Source: Opitutus sp. GAS368 (GTDB lineage: Bacteria > Verrucomicrobiota > Verrucomicrobiia > Opitutales > Opitutaceae). Taken from it: a DNA stretch of 64,000 bases. The notes below the pieces were generated by a model, which saw only the letters and a program-made list of their open reading frames with translations, searched no databases and had not been told where the DNA came from. Below, one piece after another: positions 23,909-31,932 of this stretch. The DNA is taken from positions 3,517,001-3,581,000 of the forward strand of contig NZ_LT629735.1 of assembly GCF_900104925.1 (NCBI RefSeq), in the 5' to 3' direction. Positions within the stretch are counted from its first letter, which is position 1. Each line of letters starts with the position of its first letter. Both the position numbers and the translations under genes were made by a program.

Positions 23909-25552
23909 GTGACCTTTGGATGGCCCCCGGCGACAAATCCGGGCGCCGTGGCGTCCAACCGCACATTGATCCTCGATTGTGGAGCCAGTCGCACGGCGCT
24001 GGGCGCTTTCAGCCGGCAAGGCCGGCGGTTGCGGTTCGACCATTACGCGGTCGGGAACCTGCCGGTTCATGCCGGCAGCGAGGACCACTGGCTGGAGCAC
24101 ACGCGGGCGGCGCTCGCGACCCTGCGGGCGAAGCTGAAGCCGGGTGGCCCGGTCGTGCTGGTCCTGCCCGCCCACCTGTCGCTGACGAAGCTCATCAAGA
24201 CGCCCCGCGTGGACCCGGCCAAGCGGGAGAAGGTCATCCGTTTCGAAGCGGAGCAGAGCATACCTTACGCCTTGGACGACGTCGTCTGGGACAGCGTCGT
24301 GGCCGCCGAGCACGACCTCGACCTGGAGGTGTTGCTCGCCGCCGCCAGGCTGGAGGCGGTCGAACCCTTGTGTGCCGCGGTGCAGGCGGCGGGCTTCGAG
24401 CCGCGCCTGATCCTGCCCTCGTCGCTGGCGACCCTCGCGGCGTTCCGGCTGGTGCACGACACGCCCAAGGAGCCCGCGCTCGTGCTCAACCTGGGCGGCC
24501 GCTCAACGACGCTGCTGCACGTGGAGGGGCCGCGGTTTGTCGCGCGCACGCTGGCGCTGGGCGGGCAAGGCATCACCCAGCAGCTGGCGGAGAACCAGGA
24601 TTGCGATCCCGAGGAGGCCGAGGCGATCAAGCTTTCCGAGCGCAGCGGCGGCCTGACCGCCGACGCCATGGCATCCCTCGCCACCCGGCTGGCGCAGGAG
24701 ATCACGCGGTCGGTGCTGCATTTCCGGCGTCAGAGCGGCATGAAGAACCCGGCGCGCGTCCACCTCACCGGTGGCGGGGCCCGGCTGGCCGGCCTCGGCG
24801 AGGCCCTGGCCGCGAAACTCAAGGTGCCCGTCGACCGCCTCGATGTGCTCGGGGCCCTCGAGATCGGTCCGGGCGCCGCGCGCCACGATGCGGCCGAGCA
24901 CGCGCTCACGCTGGCCGACCTCGCGGGCGCGGCCACGACCCAGCTGCGACCGGGACTGCCGCTGCTCGACCTCCTGCCGCCGCGGCGGCGGCGCCATGAA
25001 AACCTGCGCCGGCGGCAACCCTGGCTGGCCGCGGCGGCCGTCCTGGCGGTGGCGGCGCTGCTGCCCCCGCTGCTGCATTTCCGCGCGGTGGCCGCCGAGG
25101 CCCGACACCAGACGGACACCATCGAACGCGAACTGGCGCCCCTGCGCGAGCGTGACGCCCGCAATCGCGCCAACCTGCAGAGATTCGAGGTAATCAAGCA
25201 GGAGGTTGCCCAGCTGCAGGGCATCCATGACCGGCGCGTGAGCTGGCTGAACCTGCTGGCCGACCTGCAGGACCGCATGGTGCGCGTCGAGGACGTATGG
25301 CTGGAGCGGATGTCCGTGGCGTCCACCCCCGGCACGCCCCTCAAACTCGCCGTGTCCGGCCGCATGCTCGACAAGACCAACCCGCTTTCCAAGGTCAGCC
25401 CCGAGACCTTCAACCGCGTGAAGGCGCTGCTCGCGAGCTTCGTGGAGTCGCCGTTTGTCGCCAGCGTCGAGGCCGAGCGCTTCGACAACGAGCAGCCCGG
25501 CATCCTGAAATTCGACTTCGTGCTCGTGGCCAACCCGGCCCGGCCGCTCTGA
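23909..25552 (+). CDS. Amuc_1101-like PilM protein fused to a PilN-like segment
   Basis: The 547-residue product (or 534 if the GTG at 23948 is used, which would begin ASNRTLILDCGASR) has an ASKHA actin-like fold. Evidence is LILDCGASRTALGAF as phosphate-1, ALVLNLGGRSTTLLHVEG as phosphate-2 and VHLTGGGARLAGLGEAL as the adenosine motif. After about residue 365 come a basic stretch and a single membrane helix (about 372-392), then a periplasmic coiled coil and PilN-like domain. PilM normally binds the cytoplasmic tail of a separate PilN; here both are in one chain. It is the first gene of the pilus-like locus. Confidence 0.82.
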   Translation: MTFGWPPATNPGAVASNRTLILDCGASRTALGAFSRQGRRLRFDHYAVGNLPVHAGSEDHWLEHTRAALATLRAKLKPGGPVVLVLPAHLSLTKLIKTPRVDPAKREKVIRFEAEQSIPYALDDVVWDSVVAAEHDLDLEVLLAAARLEAVEPLCAAVQAAGFEPRLILPSSLATLAAFRLVHDTPKEPALVLNLGGRSTTLLHVEGPRFVARTLALGGQGITQQLAENQDCDPEEAEAIKLSERSGGLTADAMASLATRLAQEITRSVLHFRRQSGMKNPARVHLTGGGARLAGLGEALAAKLKVPVDRLDVLGALEIGPGAARHDAAEHALTLADLAGAATTQLRPGLPLLDLLPPRRRRHENLRRRQPWLAAAAVLAVAALLPPLLHFRAVAAEARHQTDTIERELAPLRERDARNRANLQRFEVIKQEVAQLQGIHDRRVSWLNLLADLQDRMVRVEDVWLERMSVASTPGTPLKLAVSGRMLDKTNPLSKVSPETFNRVKALLASFVESPFVASVEAERFDNEQPGILKFDFVLVANPARPL

Positions 25553-25555
25553 GTT

Positions 25556-25752
25556 TCATTTTTTAACCCAGAGATCCCAGAGGACACGGAGCCCAAACAT
25601 TCTTAACCACGGATTACACGGATGAACACGGATGGATTAATTGGAGGGCCCGCGTCCCTGCGGGCCACGGCTCGCAGGGACGCGAGCCTTCCACAACCAG
25701 GCCCAGGAAAGGGGCCCTCTGTGTTCTCTGAGACCTCTGGGTTAAAAATTTC
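25556..25752. repeat. Nested palindrome with an internal cruciform element inside the pilus locus
   Basis: Outer arms aacccagagatcccagagg (25563-25588) and ctctgagacctctgggtt (25726-25745) are inverse complements built on CAGAG cores. Between them lie a CCACGGAT arm (25606-25634), left unclosed, and a complete cruciform element (25645-25693) with two hairpins, ggcccgc/gcgggcc and ggctcgc/gcgagcc. The element separates the PilM-like and Amuc_1100-like genes by 224 bp. Confidence 0.87.
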
Positions 25753-25776
25753 GTTTCCAGTTCAGGAGGTCGCGCC

Positions 25777-26712
25777 ATGAACTGGTTGAAACGCAATCCG
25801 CTGCTGGGGGCCGTGCTGCTGGCCTGCACACTCGCGCTTGCGGCGGAGGGCTGGTTGCTGGCGCAGGCCCGACAGCAGGCGGCGCGGGCCGTCGCGGGAT
25901 TGCAGCAGAAGCAGCAGGAACGCGAATGGCTGGGCCGGCAGTCGCCGGCGCCGAGCGAGGCCAACGAGCAGGCCATCGACCGGGATTTCGCCCAGGCCGT
26001 CAAGGTGTGGGAGGATTTGCGCACGGCCCTGCAGGGTCGCGATCCGAAAATTCTCGAGACGCCGCCGCCCGCAAAGCCGACCGACGCCTATTTCGACATC
26101 GCCGCTTTCGTCGAGAAGATGCGCGCCACGGCGGCGCGCGCCCGGGTGATGATCAAGTCCGACGAGCGCTTCGGTTTTGCCACGCATTCGAACGAGGGGC
26201 CGGAGGCGGACCTGGTGCCGGCGGTGTTCCGCCAGCGGCTCGTCAGCCAATATCTCGTGGAGGCCCTGCTGGAAGCCCGGCCCCGCGTGCTGGTGAGCGT
26301 GCAACGGGAGCGGCCCTTGACTGCCGCGCAACGGGACCAGCGCAACCAGACCGGTCAGGCCAATGCGCCGGCCGCGGTCACGCCCGCCACCGGCGGGGTG
26401 GCGGCGGATTTCTTCGAGTTCGACGCCCCGAGTTCGCTGCGGGTGCCCGGCCGGGTGGAAAGCATGGCCTTCCGCCTCGAGTTCACCGGACAGACGCCGG
26501 CCTTGCGCGCGTTTTTGAACAGCCTCGCGGCCCTGCCGCTGCCCGTCATCGTCCGCCGCGTCGAAGTGGAGCCCTTGGCGGGCGAGGCAACGCCGGCCGC
26601 GGCGCTGGCTCCCGGCGCGCCCGTGCCCCTGGTGACGCAGAATCTTTCAAAGTTTGCGGTCGTCGTGGAATGTGTTGAGCTGCTGACCGCCTCGGAGCGG
26701 TCCGTCCTATGA
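25777..26712 (+). CDS. Amuc_1100-like pilus-system protein
   Basis: The 311-residue protein has one N-terminal membrane helix (about 10-28), a coiled-coil stretch (about 30-60) and a periplasmic alpha/beta domain. The latter includes an FEFDAPSSLRVPGRVESMAFRLEFTGQTPALRAFLN segment like the PilO-type ferredoxin-like fold. Gene position between the PilM-like and Amuc_1099-like genes, size and topology match Amuc_1100 of Akkermansia; direct sequence identity is low by eye. It probably bridges the inner-membrane platform and the secretin. It overlaps the next gene by 4 bp (ATGA), a sign of coupled translation. Confidence 0.72.
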   Translation: MNWLKRNPLLGAVLLACTLALAAEGWLLAQARQQAARAVAGLQQKQQEREWLGRQSPAPSEANEQAIDRDFAQAVKVWEDLRTALQGRDPKILETPPPAKPTDAYFDIAAFVEKMRATAARARVMIKSDERFGFATHSNEGPEADLVPAVFRQRLVSQYLVEALLEARPRVLVSVQRERPLTAAQRDQRNQTGQANAPAAVTPATGGVAADFFEFDAPSSLRVPGRVESMAFRLEFTGQTPALRAFLNSLAALPLPVIVRRVEVEPLAGEATPAAALAPGAPVPLVTQNLSKFAVVVECVELLTASERSVL

Positions 26713-27629
26713 GCCAACTCATCAAGACCAATTACGACAAACTGCTGGCCGCCCTGGCGGCGGCCGTGCTGGCCGTGAGCGGCGGGTGGATGTGGTCGCA
26801 CCAGGCGGAGATCGCGCGTTTGCAGCACCAGCCCGTGGCGGTCGACCTGGCCGGCGCGGCCTACGCCCTTTCCGGCCTGACCTCGCCGGAGACCAAGCCG
26901 GTGGTCTGGGCCAAGCCCGCCGCGCAATCCCACGGCAGCGGCTGGCTCTACGAGGTCTTCACCCCGCCGGTCATCTACTACAACACGCTCGCCCGGTCCT
27001 TCACGGTGACCCCGCCCATGAATCTGGCCGACGGCGGCACGCCGTTCGGCCTTGAGTTGCTCGAGGTGAAACTCGAACCCTACCGGTTGCAACTCGCGGG
27101 CTACTTTGGCGAATCGGGCGACTACCTCGCGGCGTTTGTCAGCCCGGGCCAGCCCGAAACCCTGCTCGCGCGCAGCGGCCGCCGCTTTGAGCAGCTCGGC
27201 CTTACCCTGAAAAGTTTCGACGTGAGAAAGATCGAGGTGGCGAACACCGACGCGCTGCCGGTCTACGACGTGGCCGCGCTCGCCGTGCTGCTCGACGAGA
27301 AGACGGGCGAGGAGATCGTGCTCGACAGCCGCCAGCGCAAGCTGACCGACACGCCGCTGGCCGTGCTGCGCCTGTCCGCCCAAGGCGCCGCGCCGCGAAT
27401 CCTGCATGAGGGCGACACCTTGGCCGACGATACCGCCACCTATCGCATCGAGCGCATCCAGCTCGATCCGCCCGAGGTGGTCGTGGCCAAGCAGACCCCG
27501 GGGCTGCCGCTGCCGGAGATCCAGATCCTCCGGCCCGCGGGCAAGGAAGGGGGCATTGCCGCCAAGCCGGCCAAGACCCGGAAATTTTCCGCCCCGCCCA
27601 AGACCGGCCTTGCCACCAACGGCAACTGA
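26709..27629 (+). CDS. Amuc_1099-like pilus-system protein
   Basis: The 306-residue product starts MSQLIKTNYDKLLAALAAAVLAVSGGWMW, giving a single membrane helix at about residues 12-30. The rest is a periplasmic domain with repeated beta-rich segments (FGLELLEVKLEPYRLQLAGYF, YRIERIQLDPPEVVVAKQ). A basic tail ends PKTGLATNGN. No catalytic motif is seen. Its position between the Amuc_1100-like protein and the secretin, and its topology, match Amuc_1099, a PilP-like role at the platform-secretin interface. The end is 11 bp from the secretin start. Confidence 0.68.
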   Translation: MSQLIKTNYDKLLAALAAAVLAVSGGWMWSHQAEIARLQHQPVAVDLAGAAYALSGLTSPETKPVVWAKPAAQSHGSGWLYEVFTPPVIYYNTLARSFTVTPPMNLADGGTPFGLELLEVKLEPYRLQLAGYFGESGDYLAAFVSPGQPETLLARSGRRFEQLGLTLKSFDVRKIEVANTDALPVYDVAALAVLLDEKTGEEIVLDSRQRKLTDTPLAVLRLSAQGAAPRILHEGDTLADDTATYRIERIQLDPPEVVVAKQTPGLPLPEIQILRPAGKEGGIAAKPAKTRKFSAPPKTGLATNGN

Positions 27630-27640
27630 TCGCCCCACGC

Positions 27641-30175
27641 ATGAACCGCCCTGTCCGTCTTTCCGTCGCGCTGCTGGTCCTCGCCGGCCTCGTTTTGGGG
27701 CGGGCCTTCGCGGCGCCGCCCACCGCCCCCGACGCGGCCGAGACGAAGCTCCGCCTGCTCTCCGCCGCCCTGCAGGCCCGCGACACCGGAGATACGGCCG
27801 CGGCCCGCAAGAACCTGGAGGAACTGCTCGCGCTCAGCCCGAACGACGAGACGGTGAAGCGCCTGCTCGCCAGCCTGGACCGGCTGCCGGCGAAAAAAGT
27901 CACCGTGTCGGGCGGCACGCCGGCGCCGGCCACCAATTCCGCCGCCCTCGCCGAGGCCGACCAGCTCGCCCGGGCCGAGGAGGAACGGGTGGGCCGCCTG
28001 CTCATCGCCGCCGGCGCCGCGGCCAAGGAGGCCCGGGCCCTGGCCCGGCAGAACCAGTTTTCCGCGGCCCTCGACACCCTGGATCGCGCCCGGGCCAGCC
28101 TGCCGGAGAACAACCTGACCAAGGACGCGATTGCCGAGCTTGGCATCGCCAAGGCGGAGATCACCGAGGCCCGCGAGAAATATCTCCTGCCCGCCCCCGC
28201 CGCGGCGCCCGGGCCGGCGGCACCGGCCAAGGTGGAGGAACCGGTGGGCGGGGCGGCTCCCCCGGCGCCGGCCCCGAACGGCGTCTCCCGCCTGGTCGCG
28301 CGGGCCCGCAGCCAGTATCTCGCCGGCGAACCGGCCGCGGCCGCCGATACCTTCCGGCAGGTCGAGGCGCTCGAACCCGGCAACGCCGACGCCAGGTATT
28401 TTCTGGCCCGCATCGCGAGCGAGCGGGCCGCCGGATCCGCGCGGGCGCGCACCACCGGCCAGATGATCAGCGAGGTGGACCAGGCCTGGCAGCGGCCGGC
28501 CGTGATCGAGGAGAAGCCCGCCAGCGAGGCCGCGCACGCCGGACCGTCGCCATTGCTGGAGAAACTGAACACGATCGTGCTCCCCAGCGTGAACTTCAGC
28601 GGCATGGAACTGGGCCGCGTGGTCAACACGCTCAGCGTCATCTCGGAGGAATTCGACAAGACCGGCAGCAACCCCAAGGGCGTGAACATCGTCCTGCTCG
28701 ACCAGAGCAACGCCAACCCGGTGGTCAACCTCACGCTGCGCAACCTGCCGCTGAAGCGCGTGCTCGACTTCATCACCGATTCCGTCGGCTACCAATACGA
28801 GGTGCAGGCGGATGCCGTCGTCGTGCGCCCCGGCGGCGAGCAGTCGGCGATGGAGACCCGGTTCTTCCCCGTCTCGCGCTCGACCGTGCTCCGCATGACA
28901 GGCAAGGGGGCGGCGGCCCATGCCGGCGCGGACCCGCTGGCCGGAGGGGCGGCGGCGAGCATGGAAAGCGAGGGCCAGGCCATCCGCAACTTCCTGCAGC
29001 TGGCGGGCGTGAGCTTCGAGGGCGTGACGGGCAGCACGCTGGCCTTCGACGGCTCGCAGCTCATCGCGACGCAGACCCCGCGCAACCTCGAGCGCATCCG
29101 CAACATCCTGAACCGTTACAACGACGTGCGGCAGGTCGAGATCGAGGCGAAGTTCATGGAAGTCCAGCAGGGGGCGCTGGACGAGCTCGGCGTGCAATGG
29201 AACATCGCGACGAAGGCCACGCAGAACAACGCGACCCAGGCAACCTACACGACGGGCAACGGCATCAACCGCACGCTCGCCGATGCCTTCCTCAACGCGA
29301 CGACCTCCCAGCAGATTTCGATTTCAGGCACGGGCCAGCCGGCGGGCGGGCTCAACCTGCCCGCCGCGGCGCCGACCATTCCCGGCGGCGTGCTGCTGGG
29401 CGCGGGGGCCGGGCCGTTGGCCAACATCGCCGGCATTGTCGGCGAGTTCGATGTCCAGGCCGTGATCCGGGCGCTGTCGCAGAAGAGCGGCACGGAACTG
29501 CTCAGTGCGCCGAAGCTCACCGTGCTTTCGGGCAACCCGGCGACGATCACCGTGGCGCAGGAACTCCGCTACCCGCAATCCTACGGCCAGATCCAGAGCC
29601 AGGTGGGCACCGGCAGCCTGAACGGAGGCGGTTCGGCGGGCGTGTCGATCACCTCGGGCACGCCCCAGGACTTCACGACGCGGAATGTGGGCGTGGAACT
29701 CAAGGTCACGCCGACCGTCGAGGAGGACGACTATTCGGTGAGCCTCGACCTGAATCCCAAGGTCACGGAGTTCGAGGGCTTCGTGGAATACGGCGGGCCG
29801 AGCATCGCCATCTCCGGCGGCACGACGGTGACGGTGCCGCCCGGATTCTACCAGCCGATCTTCGCCGTGCGCGAGATGACCACCAAGGTGACGATCTGGG
29901 ACGGCGCCACGATCGTCATGGGCGGCCTGACGCGCGAGGACGTGAAGAAGGTCAGCGACAAAGTGCCGGTGCTCGGCAGCCTGCCCGGCATCGGCCGGCT
30001 GTTCCGCAGCCAGGGGGAGAGCACGCAGAAACGCAACCTGCTGATCTTCGTCACCGCGAACCTCGTCAGTCCCGGCGGCTCGCTGAAAAAGCAGACGGGG
30101 ACGGGCGTGACGCCCGGCACGCTTTACCAGAATCCCACGATCGTGACGCCCGCCGGCCCGGCCCCGCGGAAGTAG
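27641..30175 (+). CDS. Type IV pilus-like secretin (Amuc_1098/PilQ type)
   Basis: The product has 844 residues with a signal peptide (LVLAGLVLGRAFA, cut near residue 25). TPR-like helical repeats occupy about residues 30-290, instead of the AMIN domains seen in proteobacterial PilQ. An STN/N0-type domain follows (about 310-395). The secretin barrel (about 490-840) ends with VPVLGSLPGIGRLFRSQGE and NLLIFVTANLV, the signature of the family. It forms the outer-membrane gate of the machine. Together with the three upstream genes it makes a four-gene set; no pilin, PilB or PilT ATPase or prepilin peptidase is in the window. Confidence 0.9.
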   Translation: MNRPVRLSVALLVLAGLVLGRAFAAPPTAPDAAETKLRLLSAALQARDTGDTAAARKNLEELLALSPNDETVKRLLASLDRLPAKKVTVSGGTPAPATNSAALAEADQLARAEEERVGRLLIAAGAAAKEARALARQNQFSAALDTLDRARASLPENNLTKDAIAELGIAKAEITEAREKYLLPAPAAAPGPAAPAKVEEPVGGAAPPAPAPNGVSRLVARARSQYLAGEPAAAADTFRQVEALEPGNADARYFLARIASERAAGSARARTTGQMISEVDQAWQRPAVIEEKPASEAAHAGPSPLLEKLNTIVLPSVNFSGMELGRVVNTLSVISEEFDKTGSNPKGVNIVLLDQSNANPVVNLTLRNLPLKRVLDFITDSVGYQYEVQADAVVVRPGGEQSAMETRFFPVSRSTVLRMTGKGAAAHAGADPLAGGAAASMESEGQAIRNFLQLAGVSFEGVTGSTLAFDGSQLIATQTPRNLERIRNILNRYNDVRQVEIEAKFMEVQQGALDELGVQWNIATKATQNNATQATYTTGNGINRTLADAFLNATTSQQISISGTGQPAGGLNLPAAAPTIPGGVLLGAGAGPLANIAGIVGEFDVQAVIRALSQKSGTELLSAPKLTVLSGNPATITVAQELRYPQSYGQIQSQVGTGSLNGGGSAGVSITSGTPQDFTTRNVGVELKVTPTVEEDDYSVSLDLNPKVTEFEGFVEYGGPSIAISGGTTVTVPPGFYQPIFAVREMTTKVTIWDGATIVMGGLTREDVKKVSDKVPVLGSLPGIGRLFRSQGESTQKRNLLIFVTANLVSPGGSLKKQTGTGVTPGTLYQNPTIVTPAGPAPRK

Positions 30176-30231
30176 CGAGCGGCGCCACAAAATAGGTTTA
30201 CGCGCCGCGGGTTTGCGGTTTGCGTCGGGCG

Positions 30232-31116
30232 ATGGCGAAATGGCTTTTGGTGGACGGCTACAACATGGCGTTCCGGGCGTTCTACGGGATGCCCGAGCTG
30301 ACGCGGGCCGACGGTTTCCCGACCGGGGCGCTGCACGGCTGGGTGAAGACCATGTGGCGGCTGCAGGACCAGGAGAAGCCCGACGCCATGGTGGTGTTTT
30401 TCGACCTCGGCGGCTCCCAGGACCGGCTGGCCCTGCACCCGGAATACAAGGCGCAGCGCAAGGAGACGCCCGAGCCGCTGGAGAAGCAGATCCCGGTGAT
30501 CAAGGAGCTGACGCGGGCGATGGGCCTCGTGGGCGTGGAGCTGGACGGCGTGGAGTCGGACGACCTGCTGGCCGCGCAGGCGCGGATCCTGGCGCGAGCG
30601 GGGCACGAGGTGCTCATCGTGAGCGCCGACAAGGATTTTGCCCAATGCGTGGACGGGCGGATCAAAATCCTGCTCCCGCCGCCGACCGCCAACCCGAAGC
30701 TCGGCTGGCGCGTGCTCGACCCGGCCGGGGTGGTGGAGAAATTCGGCGTGCCGCCCGCGCAGATCGCGGAGTATCTGGCGTTGATCGGCGACACCTCGGA
30801 CAACATTCCCGGCATCAGCGGCGTCGGCCCGAAGACGGCGGTGAAGTGGTTCCAGGAGTTCGCGAGCCTCGAGGGCATCATCGCGCACGCCGCGGAGCTG
30901 AAGCCCGAGCGTTTCCGCGAGGTGGTCGCCCGGGAGGCCGACAAGCTGCGGATGAACCTGAAGCTGACCACGCTGCCCGCGGAGTCGCCGCTGCCGTCCG
31001 TGGCGGCGGGCGAGCCGCAGGCGGGCGAACTGTTCGCCCTGCTGGAAAAACTCGAGATGAAGTCGAGCCTGACCGAGGCGAAGGAGCGTTACTCGGGGCA
31101 GAAAGAGCTGTTCTGA
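30232..31116 (+). CDS. Stand-alone 5'-3' exonuclease (PolA N-terminal type, flap nuclease)
   Basis: The 294-residue protein starts at ATG 30232 (MAKWLLVDGYNMAFRAFYGM); a TTG four codons earlier is less likely. It has DGYNMAFRAF, FFDLGGSQDRLALHPEYKAQR, VELDGVESDDLLAA and VSADKDFAQCV, which carry the conserved metal-binding acidic residues. The helix-hairpin-helix IGDTSDNIPGISGVGPKTAVKW lies near residue 190. Such proteins remove RNA primers or flaps. Independent copies beside full-length PolA are common. The gene is alone on its transcript, with the small unknown protein next. Confidence 0.92.
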   Translation: MAKWLLVDGYNMAFRAFYGMPELTRADGFPTGALHGWVKTMWRLQDQEKPDAMVVFFDLGGSQDRLALHPEYKAQRKETPEPLEKQIPVIKELTRAMGLVGVELDGVESDDLLAAQARILARAGHEVLIVSADKDFAQCVDGRIKILLPPPTANPKLGWRVLDPAGVVEKFGVPPAQIAEYLALIGDTSDNIPGISGVGPKTAVKWFQEFASLEGIIAHAAELKPERFREVVAREADKLRMNLKLTTLPAESPLPSVAAGEPQAGELFALLEKLEMKSSLTEAKERYSGQKELF

Positions 31117-31215
31117 ACCGGCGCCAGTGCGGCGGCCTGACAAAAGGCTGTTTTGGGAGGCAAACCGGACTTGCCAACGCGAGCGGGCAAACAAGTATCG
31201 GGTCAGGAGACGCCC

Positions 31216-31428
31216 ATGGACAAAAAGACCATCATGAAGGAAATCATCGCCAAGGTGGGCCGCGAGCGGGCCATCGACATGGTGATGCAGTCCTACAACA
31301 CCGAGCTCCTCACGACCCTGCTCAACCGCCTGGAAGAAGGAAAACCGAAGATGATCGGCGGCTACAAGCGGCGCGACCACCTGGAGGCCGCGCTGCAGCG
31401 CGTGGTGGAAGTTTGCGAACTGGCCTGA
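31216..31428 (+). CDS. Small protein of unknown function
   Basis: A 70-residue product starting at ATG 31216, chosen because CAGGAGA at 31204-31210 is a good ribosome-binding site at normal spacing. It is highly charged and helical in character (MDKKTIMKEIIAKVGRERAIDMVM, then NRLEEGKPKMIGGYKRRDHLEAALQRV), with no cysteine motif or membrane segment. I do not recognise the family. The codon use is like that of neighbouring genes, so I think it is real. A heptamer array begins two bases after its stop codon. Confidence 0.65.
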   Translation: MDKKTIMKEIIAKVGRERAIDMVMQSYNTELLTTLLNRLEEGKPKMIGGYKRRDHLEAALQRVVEVCELA

Positions 31429-31430
31429 TG

Positions 31431-31493
31431 ACAGAGGACGGAGGACAGAGGACGGAGGACAGAATACAGAGGACGGAAGACGGAGGACGGAAG
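31431..31493. repeat. Nine-unit heptamer array, left arm
   Basis: Nine perfect-phase 7-bp units of ACRGARG type: ACAGAGG, ACGGAGG, ACAGAGG, ACGGAGG, ACAGAAT, ACAGAGG, ACGGAAG, ACGGAGG, ACGGAAG. The inverse complement occurs at 31902-31930, on the other side of the broken four-helix-bundle gene. Confidence 0.92.
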
Positions 31494-31526
31494 GGAATTA
31501 ACTTACGGGCCAACAATGAATGAAGC

Positions 31527-31901
31527 ATGCAAATCAGCCACTTCACGGAGCTCCGGGTGTATCAACGTTCATCTGAACTGGCCGGGCAGATATTTCTGCT
31601 CTCCTAGCATTGGCCGCCGGAAGAAAGGTTTGCGCTGACTGATCAGATCCGTCGCGCGGCGCGTTCAGTGGGGGCCAATGTCTCGGAAGCTTGGGGCAAA
31701 CGACGCTATGAGGCGCACTTCCTCAGCAAACTGTCCGATGCTGACGCCGAGAATCACGAAACCGAGCACTGGTTGCTCACGGCCAAGCGTGACGGCTATT
31801 TAACGGACTCGGAATTTGGCGGACTGCTGGAAATCAAAAAAGACGTTGGCCGGATGCTGGGTGCAATCATGCAAAATCCCGGCCCCTTCCTGCTCGGGTA
31901 G
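31527..31901 (+). pseudogene. Four-helix-bundle (S23/IVS-type) protein gene with in-frame amber stop
   Basis: From ATG 31527 the frame reads MQISHFTELRVYQRSSELA, then a TAG at codon 27 (31605-31607), then HWPPEERFALTDQIRRAARSVGANVSEAWGKRRYEAHF in the same frame to the stop at 31899. This is the family's usual order (elxVyqkA..lAgelF.lsk.FP.eErysLtdQiRrSsrSv.aNiaEaw.kr). The stop replaces one of the conserved helix-1/2 loop codons. Only one lesion is seen, so loss is recent, unless the stop is read through. The function of the family is unclear; it is known from 23S intervening sequences and many mobile-like contexts. Confidence 0.82.
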
Positions 31902-31930
31902 CCGTCCTCTGTCTTCCGTGCTCCGTCCTC
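31902..31930. repeat. Heptamer array, right arm (inverse of 31431-31493)
   Basis: Units CCGTCCT, CTGTCTT, CCGTGCT, CCGTCCT plus CTG. They are in phase with, and complementary to, the left array, so the broken gene lies between facing inverted arrays. The array begins at the stop codon of the gene and ends next to the response regulator stop. Confidence 0.9.
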
Positions 31931-31932
31931 TG

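Noticed and set aside
27406-30195. Long plus-strand frame in another phase over the secretin gene
   Set aside because: The secretin frame has signal peptide, TPR and secretin motifs; the other frame is Arg/Pro-rich low complexity typical of shifted GC-rich genes.
31431-31493. Heptamer array considered as a CRISPR array
   Set aside because: Units are 7 bp with no spacers, far below CRISPR repeat size, and no cas gene is present.
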